This document shows positions 1 to 12,883 of a DNA stretch of 64,000 nt, piece by piece; the first letter of the stretch is position 1, and each line of letters opens with the position of its first letter. A program made the translations under genes and the position numbers. The notes under the pieces are model-generated. The model searched no databases, was not told the origin of the DNA, and saw only the letters and a program-made list of their open reading frames with translations. Source of the stretch: Chiridota heheva (Eukaryota > Echinodermata > Holothuroidea > Apodida > Chiridotidae); assembly GCA_020152595.1 (NCBI GenBank), contig JAIGNY010001807.1, positions 477,001-541,000 of the forward strand, read 5' to 3'.

Positions 1-1186
1 TGTTTTTTTGGCATTTTTATTTCACTTTCTTTTGCAAACCTTTTGAGCAAGATCTGCTTTAATGGATACGTTTTCCTGATAAATTGTATGTTTTAATGCT
101 GCTGCAAAACATCTTATAATGGTCTATGTACTTGAACTTTCAGCAGGTTTTTATATCTAGGTTGATAAACATTGGAAGGGATTTCAGGCACATTTAAAAG
201 ATGTCCAACTTGGAGAGATTGTAATGAAGACTTTACAGAGATTTGAAATCAAGTTGGAAGTTAGTTTTGGTTACAGCTGGAAAGGATTTCAGTTTCACTT
301 TGGGAGGGATTTCTTTTGTCACAGTCGGAAGGGAGTTTTGCTCACAGGTGGAACCTTCCATTTCAGCATATTAGGTAGTAATTTGTACATTAGGCAATAG
401 AAAGCAGTTACTCAAAATTTCAGATATGTCTATTTTAATTAAGAGGGCTGAAATTTTAAATAATTATACATCAGTGATTTGAATTTTATGTCAATTGGAG
501 TTTTAGCATTTTTTTTAAATTTGGGTAAAGATGAGAAAAAGAAGAAAAATTCTCTTTATTAATCAGAAATTGATCTTTCCTGCTTTATATATTTGGTAAA
601 TTCCTTTTAATTTTCAATCATTGCAAGGTTGACTTAAAGACAATTGTAGGTACTGATCTGTAGAGTGAGTACTTTTATAAGGGCAGCCTCCTGATTAGGG
701 TGTAAGTACTGTAATGGTTGAAAAACTGGGTAAGGCCGCTGATTTATGTGGGAGAAAAACATGTTACTTGTACATGACTGACAGATGTAGTATATTTTTA
801 AAGGCTTGAATGCATGTACTGTATTAACTGTATCGACTATTAGAAGCAAAAAGCATTCTATCTATTAGTGTAAAAATTATATTAAGATTTGATAGAGCTT
901 GCTGTACAGCAAAAGATTTTTATTTTTACTACAAATGTTATTTAAGTATACAGGTCAGCAAATGCCACCAACTCTGAAAATTGATTAATGTATTCGGGCA
1001 AAATAGCCAATCAAATGGGACAAGAAGCATGAGAAAGGGTCATTAGTTTAATTCAGGGGTCAATTATACCTAAATATAATAAAAATGAGCAAAACTGTCT
1101 CTTCTCCTATGTGGGCTTCAGTATGGATAAATATGAAAGACCTTGATTTGACAATGGTGGGGCTAATTATCCTTAAAAGAGTTTGT
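1..1186. other. Non-coding AT-rich sequence
   Basis: No open frame with splice signals or family similarity was found on either strand. The sequence looks like ordinary intergenic or intronic DNA. The short minus-strand frame at 634-849 has no recognisable features. Confidence 0.6.
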
Positions 1187-1680
1187 GCTTGCTGATAGCT
1201 CCTCAAGCTTGCTGATAACTCCTCAAGCTTGCTGATAGCTCCTCAAGCTTGCTGATAGCTCCTCAAGCTTGCTGATAGCGCCTCAAGCTTGCTGATAGCT
1301 CTTCAAGCTTGCTGATAGCTCCTTAAGCATGCTGATAGCTCCTCAACCTTGCTGATAGCTCCTCAAGCTTGCTGATAGCTCTTCAAGCTTGCTGATAGCC
1401 TCAAGCTTGCTGATAGCTCCTCAAGCTTGCTGATAGTGCCTCAAGCTTGCTGATAGCTCTTCAAGCTTGCTGATAGCTCCTCAAGCTTGCTGATAGCTCC
1501 TCAAGCTTGCTGATAGCTCCTCATGCTTGCTGATAGCTCCTCAAGCTTGCTGATAGCGCCTCAAGCTTGCTGATAGTGCCTCAAGCTTTCTGAAAGTTCC
1601 TCAAGCTTGCTGATAGCTCCTCAAGCTTGCTGATAGCTCCTCAAGCTTGCTGACAGCGCCTCAAGCTTGCTGTTAACTCA
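1187..1680. repeat. 20-bp minisatellite, about 24 copies
   Basis: The unit CCTCAAGCTTGCTGATAGCT repeats head to tail with exactly three copies per 60 bases over most of the array. Each unit contains the palindrome CAAGCTTG. Copies differ by single changes (GCTC, GCGC and GTGC variants alternate) and one 2-bp deletion near 1400 shifts the phase. The variant order (for example GCTC to GCGC to GCTC) suggests blocks of several units were duplicated together. Confidence 0.97.
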
Positions 1681-1850
1681 TAGTAATGCAACAAGATCAC
1701 TTTGAGCTTATACAGCCTGGAAAGCTTGTTTTTATTCTGCAAACCCATAAAGATTCCATTTGTGAGTTGATAGCCGGGAAAGAAGGGGGGGGGGGCACTT
1801 CATACTTAAAGTGGTAGGGGTGTGCAGCCCACCACTCGAAAAACATACCC

Positions 1851-2033
1851 GCAATATGACAGATGTTTTGGTAACTGCAGTATGAAATTATACAATTTTG
1901 ATACCCGCAGTATGAAAGAAGTCAATTTTGATACCTGCAGTATGAGTATATAACGAAAATATTGTAAAAATGACTAGCAGTACAAAATTAACACAGTAAA
2001 ACCTAATTTTTGTGGAACCTGCAGTACGAAAAT
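1851..2033. repeat. Degenerate 30-bp tandem repeat
   Basis: The core GCAGTATGA occurs at 1878, 1908 and 1938, exactly 30 bases apart, each preceded by a form of GATACC or GGTAAC. A diverged copy (GCAATATGA) lies before them and another (GCAGTACGA) near 2021. It is an old short array. The minus-strand frame across it is a by-product. Confidence 0.75.
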
Positions 2034-2045
2034 GATGAATAAAAG

Positions 2046-2932
2046 ACCTTTTTTTTTTTAATAGTAAAAAGACTACGAAAATGGTGCAAAAAAGGCACCT
2101 GCTTGGGCGGCACATATACATATACCTCACATATGGAAGCGCACCCCCAAGGTTCGTAGTGAGATTATGGCATGCTCATGTCAAGTTTATAGCCATCTGT
2201 CATTTCTATAAGCCTAAGGGCAAAGGGCTTCACTGGATGTGCTATCACTGGATGTGTGTGCATTCATTTCAACATGACCTTCCAACCATACAGGTGTTGG
2301 AATATGGTGATGTAATAAGTGTCGTTGGTGCCATCATGGTAACATTGAACTCGGCAAGCAAGTTATCTTAAAAGCTTATGCCACAATGTTATTGTTGTTT
2401 TGTAAGAAATTTATTTATTTATTTTCAATCATAATAATTTAAAGAATAATTATTAAACTGCTCACCAGAAATTACAATTATAAATACTATAGTGTATAAT
2501 TATTATCATGAAAGTTCTTACAATTACAGGAAACGGGTTTAGCACAGTGACCTAAAGCTGTGAGGGCCCTTACGCTAGGGAAAACACCTTTACCTCAAAG
2601 CAGCCACTCTGCTACAGTGTCTCTGCATTGGTTAATGGGCCTTCATACTTGGTGATTTTAAGCTAAGCACTGAAATATAAATCAGAAAATATTTTTTATG
2701 TCACTTCTAGCTCTTAGAATTAGGATACCTAGTTCACTTTTACCTAAGTCACTTTTATCAAATATCTGCACTGTCTTTGTTAAACAAGATTTTTTTAAAT
2801 TACTTTCATTATTTTGTTTCTTGTGATTTTTTTTATGTACAGTATATGGTGTCTATGATATTTTGTTCAACCCAAAATTTTGTGCCAGGACTACTTTTGT
2901 GCCACTACTTTCTTTATATGTGTGTTATGATA
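2046..2932. other. Non-coding sequence
   Basis: A 96-codon plus-strand frame begins at 2081 but has no recognisable domain, splice context or family likeness. The stretch around 2530-2640 has mixed composition and could be an old SINE, but I cannot show box A or box B promoter motifs in it. Confidence 0.45.
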
Positions 2933-3373
2933 CATTGGCATATTTAGAGGGGACCTAGCCCACCATTTTCCCTTCCCCCCCATACCCAAAAACTAATAAT
3001 AAAGAAAAATAAAAAGGGAGAAAGGAAGAAAAGGAGAATGAAAGTATTACTTGGACTTTGCAAAATTATAACAAGTTGATAGTGTCATCAGTATATCAAA
3101 ACTTTATAAAGTGCTTGCAATGAATTATGGAAATGGAACATTTTATAAAGATATTTTTTTCAGACAAATTCAATAACAATAGCACCATTTTACATGTAAT
3201 CAATTGTATTTGTTTAAAAATTCACAAAAAGGAGGGGAACACCCCCTCTCCTTAGACAGTGTCCCCCTTCCCTTAGACCCCTTCCCATATTGGTAAAATA
3301 AACAAATCTAAAAAAATGCACGCTTTGGTCACTGGATTAGGTCCACCTAGTGAAAAATCCTGCTATGCCAATG
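2933..3373. mobile_element. hAT-like non-autonomous DNA transposon (MITE)
   Basis: The ends are inverted repeats: CATTGGCATA on the left and TATGCCAATG on the right. Weaker inverted similarity continues inward (GGACCTAG left, CTAGGTGGACC when the right end is read in reverse). The flanks TTATGATA (2925-2932) and TTATGATC (3374-3381) match at 7 of 8 bases, as expected for an 8-bp target duplication of the hAT superfamily. The 441-bp interior has no transposase frame, so it would need an enzyme supplied elsewhere. The superfamily call rests on duplication length and a CA-starting end. Confidence 0.72.
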
Positions 3374-4375
3374 TTATGATCCCACATGGTATATATGAGA
3401 GCTGGCAATCACTGATGGTTCTTCAGCTGCCTTCAAAGTTTCAAGGGCTTTTATTCTGATAGTTTCAGAATTTGATTCTATTTCATGTAAAGGTAAAGGT
3501 ACAAAATGCAGAGTCAGTCAGTAACGTGTCCAAAGGGAACAGTAGTAAAGGTGTTTTGATTCATCACGTAAGAGCAAAGTTGCGGCTGCTAGAGGATGCT
3601 CACAGCAGGTCAAGATTGCTGGCGCAGTGCAGCTTGCAGTAGAATGTTGAGATTAATGGTACTGCCTGGTATCACTGCAATCTTGTCACAGCTCTGAAGA
3701 AAAAAAGCAATTCTATCATGAAAATATTATTTTTATTTGCAACATTTATAGAGTGCTAGCTTTTACAAACAGAAATGAACAAAACAAACAAAAGTTAAAA
3801 GAAAAGTAATTATAATATCTGTAGGAAAGAACAAAAATATGGAAATGCCTTACAAAGCAAGTGGTTCTTTAAAAAAAAAGTTGAAAGCTTTTTGAATATT
3901 TTACCTTACGGGAGCTAATGTTCCATTTGTTTTTGGTTTTTGGTATGAAAAAATGATTTTTGTGTCTAAGGATTTCTCTAAAAGCAGTTGCTGTATTGTG
4001 ACAACAAATAATGTTTGTAGAGAAATCTTTTCAGGAATAAGGCTTACATGGGCTGCACTTACACCCAGTTTTCCTTGTTTCAAGAGAAATATTCAAATGA
4101 TATTTTCCTGCATGTTTTACAAATTGTAGTGGCTTTTCTTTATCACATGACATGTGCATGTTTTCATTAGGTGAAAAATACTTTCCATTTGATCAAAAAA
4201 TTATGCGTTTTTAACAAAAATTATTCATGTGTCACATCAAAGTGAAAAAAAACTTCATCAATTGCCAGAAATTTGACTGACACATTACTAAAGAACACTC
4301 AGTCAAAAAATGAGCATATTTGTTTTTTGCTATTTGTACAATTTTGAAGAAGGAAAAAGTCATAAGTTGTGATAT
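3374..4375. other. Non-coding sequence
   Basis: No exon or RNA gene is supported. The 60-codon minus-strand frame at 3901-4083 has no recognisable features. Confidence 0.5.
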
Positions 4376-5331
4376 GAACACTCATTGCATTCTTTACTTC
4401 CCCTCTTCATATTAGTAAATACCCATTGCATTCTTTACTTCCCCTCTTCATATTGGTGAACACCCATTGCATTCCTTACTCCCCCTCTTCATATTGGTGA
4501 ATACCCATTGCATTCCTTACTCCCCCTCTGCATATTGGTGAACACCCATTGCATTCCTTACTCCCCCTCTTCATATTGGTGAACACCCATTGCATTCCTT
4601 ACTCCCCCTCTTCATATTGGTGAACACCCATTGCATTCCTTACTCCCCCTCTGCATATTGGTGAACACCCATTGCATTCCTTACTCCCCCTCTTCATATT
4701 GGTGAACACCCATTGCATTCCTTACTCCCCCTCTTCATATTGGTGAACACCCATTGCATTCCTTACTCCTCCTCTTCATATTGGTGAACACCCATTGCAT
4801 TCCTTACTCCCCCTCTTCATATTGGTGAACACCCATTGCATTCCTTACTTCCCCTCTTTATATTGGTGAACACCCATTGCATTCCTTACTCCCCCTCTTC
4901 ATATTGGTGAACACCCATTGCATTCCTTACTCCCCCTCTTCATATTGGTGAACAGTCATTGCATTCCTTACTCCTCTTCATATTGGTGAACACCCATTGC
5001 ATTCCTTACTCCCCCTCTTCATATTGGTGAACACCCATTGCATTCCTTACTCCCCCTCTTCATTTTGGTGAACAGTCATTGCATTCCTTACTCCTCATCT
5101 TCATATTGGTGAACACCCATTGCATTCCTTACTTCCCCTCTTCATATTGGTGAACAGTCATTGCATTCCTTACTCCCCCTCTTCATATTAGTGAACACCC
5201 ATTGCATTCCTTACTCCCCCTTTTCATATTGGTAAACACCCATTGCATTCCTTACCCCCTCCCTTTAGATCAACCTCTTCATATTGATGAACACCCATTG
5301 CATTCCTTATCCCCCTCACCTTTAGATCAAC
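4376..5331. repeat. 41-bp minisatellite, roughly 23 copies
   Basis: Each unit joins AACACCCATTGCATTCCTTA to CTCCCCCTCTTCATATTGGTG. Most central copies are almost identical. Variants include AACAGTCATTG units and shortened CTCCTCTTCA units. Sequence decays towards the right edge, where two last units carry an extra CTTTAGATCAAC segment, so the edges look older than the homogenised centre. No frame stays open through it. Confidence 0.97.
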
Positions 5332-8300
5332 TAATGTCTGATTATTTCTTCATCCTGCCATCATCATTAGTACCATGACCCGTAGTTTGCTTCATCTTTT
5401 GAAATTTTCCTTTTACCCCAGGGCAAAGCTACGAGGGGCATGCAAGTGCAAGGGGTTCAGACCCCACTTTTTCGAAAATCACATCAAGATCCCTTGGAAC
5501 CTGCCCTTAATATTTTGATGCTGACATCTTCATCCCCCAGCAGTATTCACATCTGTTCAGTTATGTTGTTAATTTAACAAAGGTGACTTGTGTACAATTA
5601 GTTTTCTTTGTTTCTCATCTGTTAGATAAGAAAGAAAAAAACCTATGAGATAGTGAGAACGATTCCTGGCTCCACATAGCATTACAAGCCCTGTCATAGG
5701 CCCTATGCACACTAATTCCTTCAGTGAATCCCTATATTTCAGAAAGTTTAAAAGAGTTATTTACATAATAGTTCGCTCTTAATATTAGAGAGGTTAAAAA
5801 TATAGTCACGTAAATCATATCATAACTTTGAATATTTTCCATTGTATTATTGCTATAAATGTTAAAAGAAAATCATTTTTTGCTCTCATACTTACACATA
5901 TACTAATCAGTCTGTGTATCAAATAATGTCAACATTGGAAGAAATATCATAATTTGCTTTGTCAAACGACAAATTTAATTGCCAAAATGACAGCCTTATT
6001 GGCAGCTGACAAATTTAATCATTATTGGAAAATTAAATCACATTTTGGTGTGTATAGTTTTTTTGCAAAAATTACAAAAATTTCCTATCAAATATTACAA
6101 ATTTATTTTCATCTGTCCTGTGAATTTGATGAAGTGTCAAAATAGTGATCAGTTTGTTTTTAATTGTTTTGTTTGTCAGAACCAAATAGATAACAATTGT
6201 TTTTTCTGTATAAATAACCGTATGACAATTGTTTCATTTTGTTAGCATAGAACTAATCTTTCAGAAGGCAAAATGATCTACTTGCTTTAAAATCTAATAA
6301 AAATAAGAAAAATGCCAAAATTGACTGTTTTATACTTTGTGGGTGGTAAGATGTTAATATGCAAATTTATGAATGACATAACTCTTTATTTGATTTTTTT
6401 TTTTTTAATTCATCATTTTAATCATGTAGGGTGGATGGTTATGGCAATATTTGTATATTAATATCCACCCCTTCCTATTCCCCTCCCATCATCAAATCAA
6501 TATCTTGGTGAAGAAGTCACTCGAATCATTTCCAAAAGAGTGAAATAAAGTAAGAAATATTTAATAATATTAGCAGTCTTTCTGTACTTTCATGACAAAT
6601 TGATCACTTGTATAAAAATCATCACAAACATTAGTCAGTCAGAACTAAAAAACTGATTATGCTAATTTAAAAATAAAAATGTAAAAGGTAAAAGGAACAA
6701 CTTTCTGTTGATTTCCATGTGTACTTCATCTCTTTATCAATTGAATCGCTGTCTTCGACAAAATATTACTTTCTGTATTTGTCATTGCTTCACCATCTTT
6801 GTAGAGGTTGTCAAGCATTACTTTGTTGTGCCACAAGAATTAATTTCCTAAAAATATGATCAAGTTGAAATCTTTTTGGTGACGAAAAGATTTGGAGGAT
6901 TAATTCTGTTTTTGTCAGTCAACATGAAAATTATGAGCACCAGTTGTCTCTCTACGTAAAACTTGTGACATTTTTGTTGCTTAATCAAAACAGCTAAAGT
7001 TGTTAAACGGTACACATTCTAGGAAGAAAAACTACTTTAACAGAGATATTCAGCCATAAAAAATATTGTCAAACACTACTAGGCTGTGGTAAAGCATGAT
7101 GTTGGTCGTAAATGCAACTAATCTTTGGATTGGATACTCTTGTAAAAGTAGTGAAAAACTTGCATCTAATTTATGGCAGAAACAGCTGAAGCTGGTTACA
7201 TGATTAATCTGGAAAATGAACCAGTTAATCAGCCCTATTGACGCTGTTGGTAGACGAGGGAATTGATTCAATGGGGTAGTTAACAATGTGAGCTTTAATT
7301 CTTTGAATTGCGTTTTGCTCAGATTTTATGCGGCATGTCCAAACCCCTACCTTTGTCCAGAAAAGGGTAGGGTGCCAATGACCAAAAGGGTCATTTACAA
7401 TGTGGCAAGTGACGTGAAGTTTGAGGAACTTCTAATATCAATGCCTTCTTTTGTACCCATGGAAGGATTGAGTTTTATTTTGGAACAGTGATATTTTAAA
7501 TTGTGGTTTGAGTAAAAAAAAAATATATATATATATTTACGGTATTGGTTTAGATGCCTTGATATTATAAGCCTTTGAAACTTCAGGTGATTAACTTACA
7601 AATTACAAAAGAAAGAAAGCATGAATCCTGACCTGACCTTTGAGCTTGCATGAGCAGGATAATGCTCTAACATGCACTATTTAATTCAAAGGTATTGCAT
7701 AGTATTGTAAGTGGCCCAAAGTTCCTGCTGGCCTGAAGTTCATCCACCCCAATATTTCTCCTACTTTGACAAAAGATAACATCAAGTTCATGATTTCACC
7801 TGTTAATTTGAGAAATTTTAAAGAATACTGTTTATATTGTCATTGAATAAGCTCTTTGAAAATAAATATTTTTCAAATTCTTTCTTCCTGGTTTTTCATT
7901 CAAGCCTTTTGACGCTTTACTAGAATAGCTGCTGAAAGTTGCATATGTTTATCATCAGTGCACAAACTTTGGGGTATTTTCGATTTTGATGAATATCTGG
8001 ATGAGAAAATAGCAAGTTTCTAGGAATTTATCATGGTTATGAAGAGGAGAAATCAAAGAATCATTTATACTTCTGACAACGAAAAAATGATAAATTAATT
8101 TTTTAGCTGCAAAAACTGTGGGCCCACCATGCTATCAGCAGGGTATGAGAAAGAGAGAGGAAGGGGGTAGTTACCCCCTTCCCCTTTCAATTTTTCTATA
8201 AAAATGTCCTTCAGAATCTTATATTATCATTTAGTCTAATAATTTGTAAAGTTTGCTTAAGTAATGCCATGTAAACAGTACATGGTAATGTTAACCCTTC

Positions 8301-8371
8301 TCTTTAAATGCATCTGCCGTGATATATAACCAGGCTAACAAAAGGTATGCAAATTGTACCCATTGATTTTT
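5332..8371. other. Non-coding AT-rich sequence
   Basis: About 3 kb with no supported gene. A 67-codon frame at 7288-7491 and the overlapping frames near 5954-6245 lack splice sites and recognisable motifs. Their surroundings contain A/T runs typical of non-coding DNA. Confidence 0.5.
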
Positions 8372-8403
8372 CCCCCTCCCCCCCCCCCCACACACACACA
8401 CAC
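8372..8403. repeat. Poly-C run followed by (CA)n
   Basis: A C-rich run broken by one T is followed directly by about seven CA pairs. The junction of a homopolymer and a dinucleotide tract is a common unstable simple repeat. Confidence 0.9.
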
Positions 8404-10885
8404 TTTTTACCCTGGCCAGCTGCTGCATGCTACCTTATCTGACATCAATCCATGAACATTGTGATTGATAACATTATGTTTTCCACCAAGATCACAGTGA
8501 CTTTTATAAATAGTTTTAAGTATATAAAATAGCAATTCTTGTCACCAGACAAGTGAATGCATGCTGATCAGGTTTAGTCATGGATTTGGTTTTTCATTCA
8601 TGCTATATATTATCCAATATATACAAACTCAAAGCTTCACAAGCAATTTCTCCAGAAAATGTATGAATTGAAACCAAATGTTGGTATGATGTGCAAGAAA
8701 TCTAGTCATACAAACAAATCTAGTTTCAGTTGTATGTGTGAGATTTCAGCAATTAACTATTTTTTTCAGTTTTGATTTATAATTCATTTCTTCCTGTATT
8801 TGGGGGAAATTTAGTCCAACTTCTGGCCTATTCTATTTCAGAGATTCTAACAACAATTGCAAAAGATGTGCAGGCTTTGGTTAGTGACTAGAATTGTCTG
8901 GGAAGCTAAAGTCCACTGTCATTTCCAATGATTTAGTAGTTTTTTCATACGATCTTGGAAATTTTATGGTGCTGATGTAATATATATTCATTTTGTTGTG
9001 GGTGAAATATTATTGGTGGAATTAATGGATTGTGGACAAAACTTGCTTTAAAGAAAGGAATTCTGTCTTATGGCCCTAATTTACCATGTACTTTTATTGA
9101 GGAGGTTGTCCAAGAGAGGCGTGAGCTTAAGGCGCAAACATACCGAGGTGAGAGGAATTATTCAATTCGGCAAAGAAATTGTTTGAAAATCTTGTTCCGT
9201 TCTGCAGATATTTAAGTTGATAAAGTTCTTGCAGTTTTGTATAAAACTACTGAAATAACATTTGAATTATTTTCTGACTTATTGTACAACCATTGTACAG
9301 TTTGATGATGTAACCAGTCAGAAGAAAATGTTGAAAAAAATAATTCCAATTTGTTTATCAATTTTGATTTCATTAGAATGAATTCTAAGAAAGTGAAGGT
9401 GTGATGTCACTACAGTAAACTTTGTACACCAGTCATTTTCATTCAATCTTGGTAACATCTTTAAAACAGTCTTACCTCTAAATGGAACAAAATATTTGTG
9501 TTAGTCTTGTTTGTTTTTGTCCTTTATCATACAAAATGGACTGATGGCAAACTAGCATTGTAAAAGCCATTCAGAAGATCCTCTTGAGAAGCAGACACTT
9601 AAACACTTTTTCAAATTTGATTATTTTGGAAAATTGAAATTTTCATTGCCATTTGTCCTGTCAAAATTATTTTGTTGAAGATCATTTTGGTACAATCTCT
9701 CTTTTGTAAATTTCACTTGTTCTCCTGAAGGTATGAAGATCATAACTTTTTCACAAGGAAAAGCTTTCATCCATTAAGAAAGTAGTCTAGAGTCTTGGGC
9801 CTCCCATTAATAACTTTAACGAAACCTCCCATATTGGTTCAGAAAAAAAAAGCATTTAGAAACGGATTCATCCTCCGTGTAAACTGAGAAAAAACCATTG
9901 AGTATCTCTCAATATCAAATCACGGCGTACTTTCACAATTCAGAATTAAATAAAGAATCAAATATATTGTTTTGTCGCTGCAGCAATTTGATTTACTTTC
10001 CTTACATCCATGGGCCTTAAAGGCCTTTTTCAAATACCTCCTACTTTCTTGAGAAACACATCTACAGTTGTCAAAACATGCCAAAACAATGTTATGAAGT
10101 GTATCTGTCATTTTTATTGCCCAAATCTGGGGAAGATGTTACTTGCTTGTTGATTTTTGTCTTTTTACATTTGTTTGAGGAGGACCACAAAAAGGAAAAG
10201 ATTAAAAAGAACAAAAAAACTCAATTTAGTTGAGTTTGTTCCTTAATTTAATTGGGTGTGTATCATTTCATATCATACTGCAGCTTGTAATGAAATTAGC
10301 TTTTTAAATAGCCTTCAGCGATAAACTTGCATTTAGGATTTTTTATTGAAGAGGAAAAGAATTCCTGGAAGCAGTTATATCTTAAAGTGAGTCATTTTAC
10401 GTGTTACTCTCATGTCAATTTTTCTGCTTTGGCTGTGAGATCTTGTATCCTTAAGGCTTATTCGTATTTGTATAAATATACGAAACAATGGTTGTCTGAT
10501 TTTATATGATATTGACAAGTTAATTGAATTATTTTGTTTAAAAAAATGCCTGCAAGATGTACAGGCGGAGAAGAAACAGGTTATCTGGTTCGAGAGAAAC
10601 ACAGGAGAGCTTTATAGTTTAATAAGAGGCTAGAAAATTTGTTGTGTCGTTGTTATTAAAAAATTTGATAATGGTACTCATGTAATGTTTTTATTTGATT
10701 GAAACCTGTGGCAGTTTTTTCAGCAGCCATTTTCTGATCATATGTCAAACTCAAGAGCGCACACAAACAGAAAATGTATAAAGTTGCTGAATACAAATTT
10801 TATGAAATTACGTGAAGCGTACTATATGCTTGTAAAGTAGTTACATTTCATTTCGTTTATTTGTTTCTTCACAACATTCAAAACA
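8404..10885. other. Non-coding sequence with a possible old palindromic-element end
   Basis: No gene is supported. The stretch near 9518-9560 (CTTTATCATACAAAATGGAC) resembles the right end of the TTAAAGGA palindromic family seen elsewhere in the window, so an ancient copy may lie at about 9.2-9.56 kb. The 61-codon frame at 9030-9215 was considered and not accepted. Confidence 0.35.
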
Positions 10886-10898
10886 AATAATAATAATA

Positions 10899-10929
<31 letters not shown>
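10886..10929. repeat. (TAA)n microsatellite
   Basis: About fourteen AAT/TAA triplets with one AGT interruption. Confidence 0.95.
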
Positions 10930-11046
10930 GCATGGCTTAACGAGTAGGGTACTCCCTCAAAGTAATGAGATAATATGACTTAATCTAATTTGAGTATATA
11001 CATAGTTGTATCTAAACAAGAATTGAGAGAAAACAAAATAAGAAAA

Positions 11047-11193
11047 ACCCTGACCATCACCCCTAACCACCCCATCCCTAACATCACCCACCACCCGTGG
11101 GTAATAAATAGTTTACTCGAAGAGGGGAGACAATAATATATAATATAATATTTTACCCCTCCACTGAGAACTACCCCACCCCACCTTAAAAAA
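11047..11193 (-). other. C-rich tract (G-rich on the minus strand)
   Basis: Repeated ACCCC/CCCTAAC-type motifs, densest at 11047-11096, with more at 11154-11160 and 11175-11187. On the minus strand this gives several closely spaced runs of three to four G, compatible with G-quadruplex folding. It lies about 400 bp from the G-rich tract on the other strand at 11550-11618. Confidence 0.5.
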
Positions 11194-11549
11194 ATATGTA
11201 CAAAAATAGTGAAACCAGTATGTATCTTTATTCACATTTTATTGCTCTATGGAGAGTCACAGATTTTGACAAAACGTTTTCAGCCCTTCTGCAAAATTAC
11301 CTGCAGCACAGGTTGACAAAGAAAGGAGGGAAAACACCTTGATTAACATTCTGACCTATGATATTACTGATGTTCAGCAATTTCTGAGACCAGATAGCCC
11401 ATATGGAAGTGCAAGTTACAAGCAAGCAAAAATTGTTAGGGGTGTTGCTAATCACACATTGTACTTCATACAGCTAGTCCATACAGCTAGAGTTTATTTG
11501 AAACATCTTATTCACTCAATTTTTGGGCAGGTCAAATTTGAGATAAAGA

Positions 11550-11618
11550 GGGAGGGGTAGGGTAGATAGGGAGGGAGGTAGGGTGGAGAGAGAAGGGGGG
11601 TAGGGGTAGGGAGAGGGT
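11550..11618 (+). other. G-run cluster, possible G-quadruplex
   Basis: At least eight runs of three or more G lie within 70 bases, separated by short A/T spacers (for example GGGAGGGGTAGGG and GGGGGGTAGGGGTAGGG). That meets the usual four-run rule for a G-quadruplex more than once. No promoter or gene is visible beside it, so no function is implied. Confidence 0.7.
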
Positions 11619-12579
11619 TATTGTTCCATTTGAACTGCTGTTATTTGCCAGTGGTTTTCACAACCACCAAATATTTGTTGTCTTATTATTTTATTGAGAA
11701 CTGCATAAACTTCAAGTTCAGTAATGGCAGATTTAATTGATTAACAGTTCTTCAAAGAATCTAATCAATGGTGAAATATGTCTCAATCTCCATTTGTCTG
11801 CAGAAGTTATGAGCTGAATAAAACCTTTACCTTAGTTGAATAAGAAGAAGAAAAAAATCATATTTATATTTTAAAGTGTATGCAATTATTTTACATGAAA
11901 ACTATACAACTGTTTTATCGTCAGCCACAATTTACCAAGAGAGAGAATACTCACAGAATGTCACGACTACCTTCCTGCCAAGATGAGGTATATTTGTGAT
12001 CAAATCACACAATTTTATGCTGAGCAGAGCAGTGTCATAAAGCAACAAATAAAAATCATTTGATGCAGCAATCCCATTTGTAGCTTAAGAAGAGTAAAGC
12101 ATTATGATAGGCATTAGAGGAATTTGGTAGTAGCTCTACCGGTAGTGAGGAAGCAACACTTGAACCCTTAAAGTACATAAAGAAGATCTTTATTTGATAT
12201 TTGCATAAAGAAGATGTTTATGTGATGTTTGCAGGGATTAGTGACATACAGATGTAACAGGCTAGATTTTGGAAAACTGGATTTTGGATTCTGAAAAAAC
12301 AATTAAGAAATACCATTAAAGAGAGAAACTCATGTGAAGGATATTGCTTTACTTTCACCAATAAATCTGATCATACTAGTAATGTCACTTTGTATCATAT
12401 TTCTGATCTCACGGTATCCACGTTAACAATATATTTGGCCTTTCAGCGGCATAGGAAGATATTTGAAATGTGAAATGGAGGAGTTGGGGAGGGGGGGGGC
12501 ATATTTTGCTGAATATTGACGTTGGAAAATTAGAGACAATTTACACGAAAATGAAGAAAACTTCTCGAAAATTGAAGAA
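11619..12579. other. Non-coding sequence
   Basis: No exon or RNA gene recognised. A G run at about 12489-12499 is part of a low-complexity patch. Confidence 0.5.
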
Positions 12580-12883
12580 AATGATGAACCCTGCATCTGA
12601 AGGTGTACTTTCATCCAGATTTATAAATGATTAATATATTATATATTTATACATCTGGAATAAATCTTAATAAATATTTCTAAAATTTTCAAAACTTTTC
12701 TTCATTTTTCTAAAACTTTCTCAATTTTGCTTAGTCTTTCTAAATCTGTTTTAATGTTTTAAAATGTTTCTAATCTTTCTAAATCTTTCCAAATCTTTAT
12801 AAATCTTTATAGAATTAAATAGATGTGGATCAAATTGAATAAATCTGGATAAAAGTACACTGTCAGATGCAGGATTCATCATT
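12580..12883. mobile_element. MITE-like element with 44-bp inverted ends
   Basis: The left arm (12580-12623) and right arm (12840-12883) are reverse complements over about 44 bases with few differences. Shared pieces, read inward, are AATGATGAA, CCTGCATCTGA, GTGTACTTT and ATCCAGATTTA. The 216-bp interior is made of decayed TTTCTAAATC-type short repeats. There is no coding frame. No clear target duplication could be set, so the superfamily is open. Confidence 0.75.

Noticed and set aside
1187-5331. Regular repeats that might be a CRISPR array
   Set aside because: The 20-bp and 41-bp arrays have no unique spacers between repeats, and the DNA is animal. They are minisatellites.
9030-9215. 61-codon frame with an EEVVQERREL word
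   Set aside because: It faintly recalls LINE ORF1-type proteins, but the likeness is too short and no neighbouring element features are seen.
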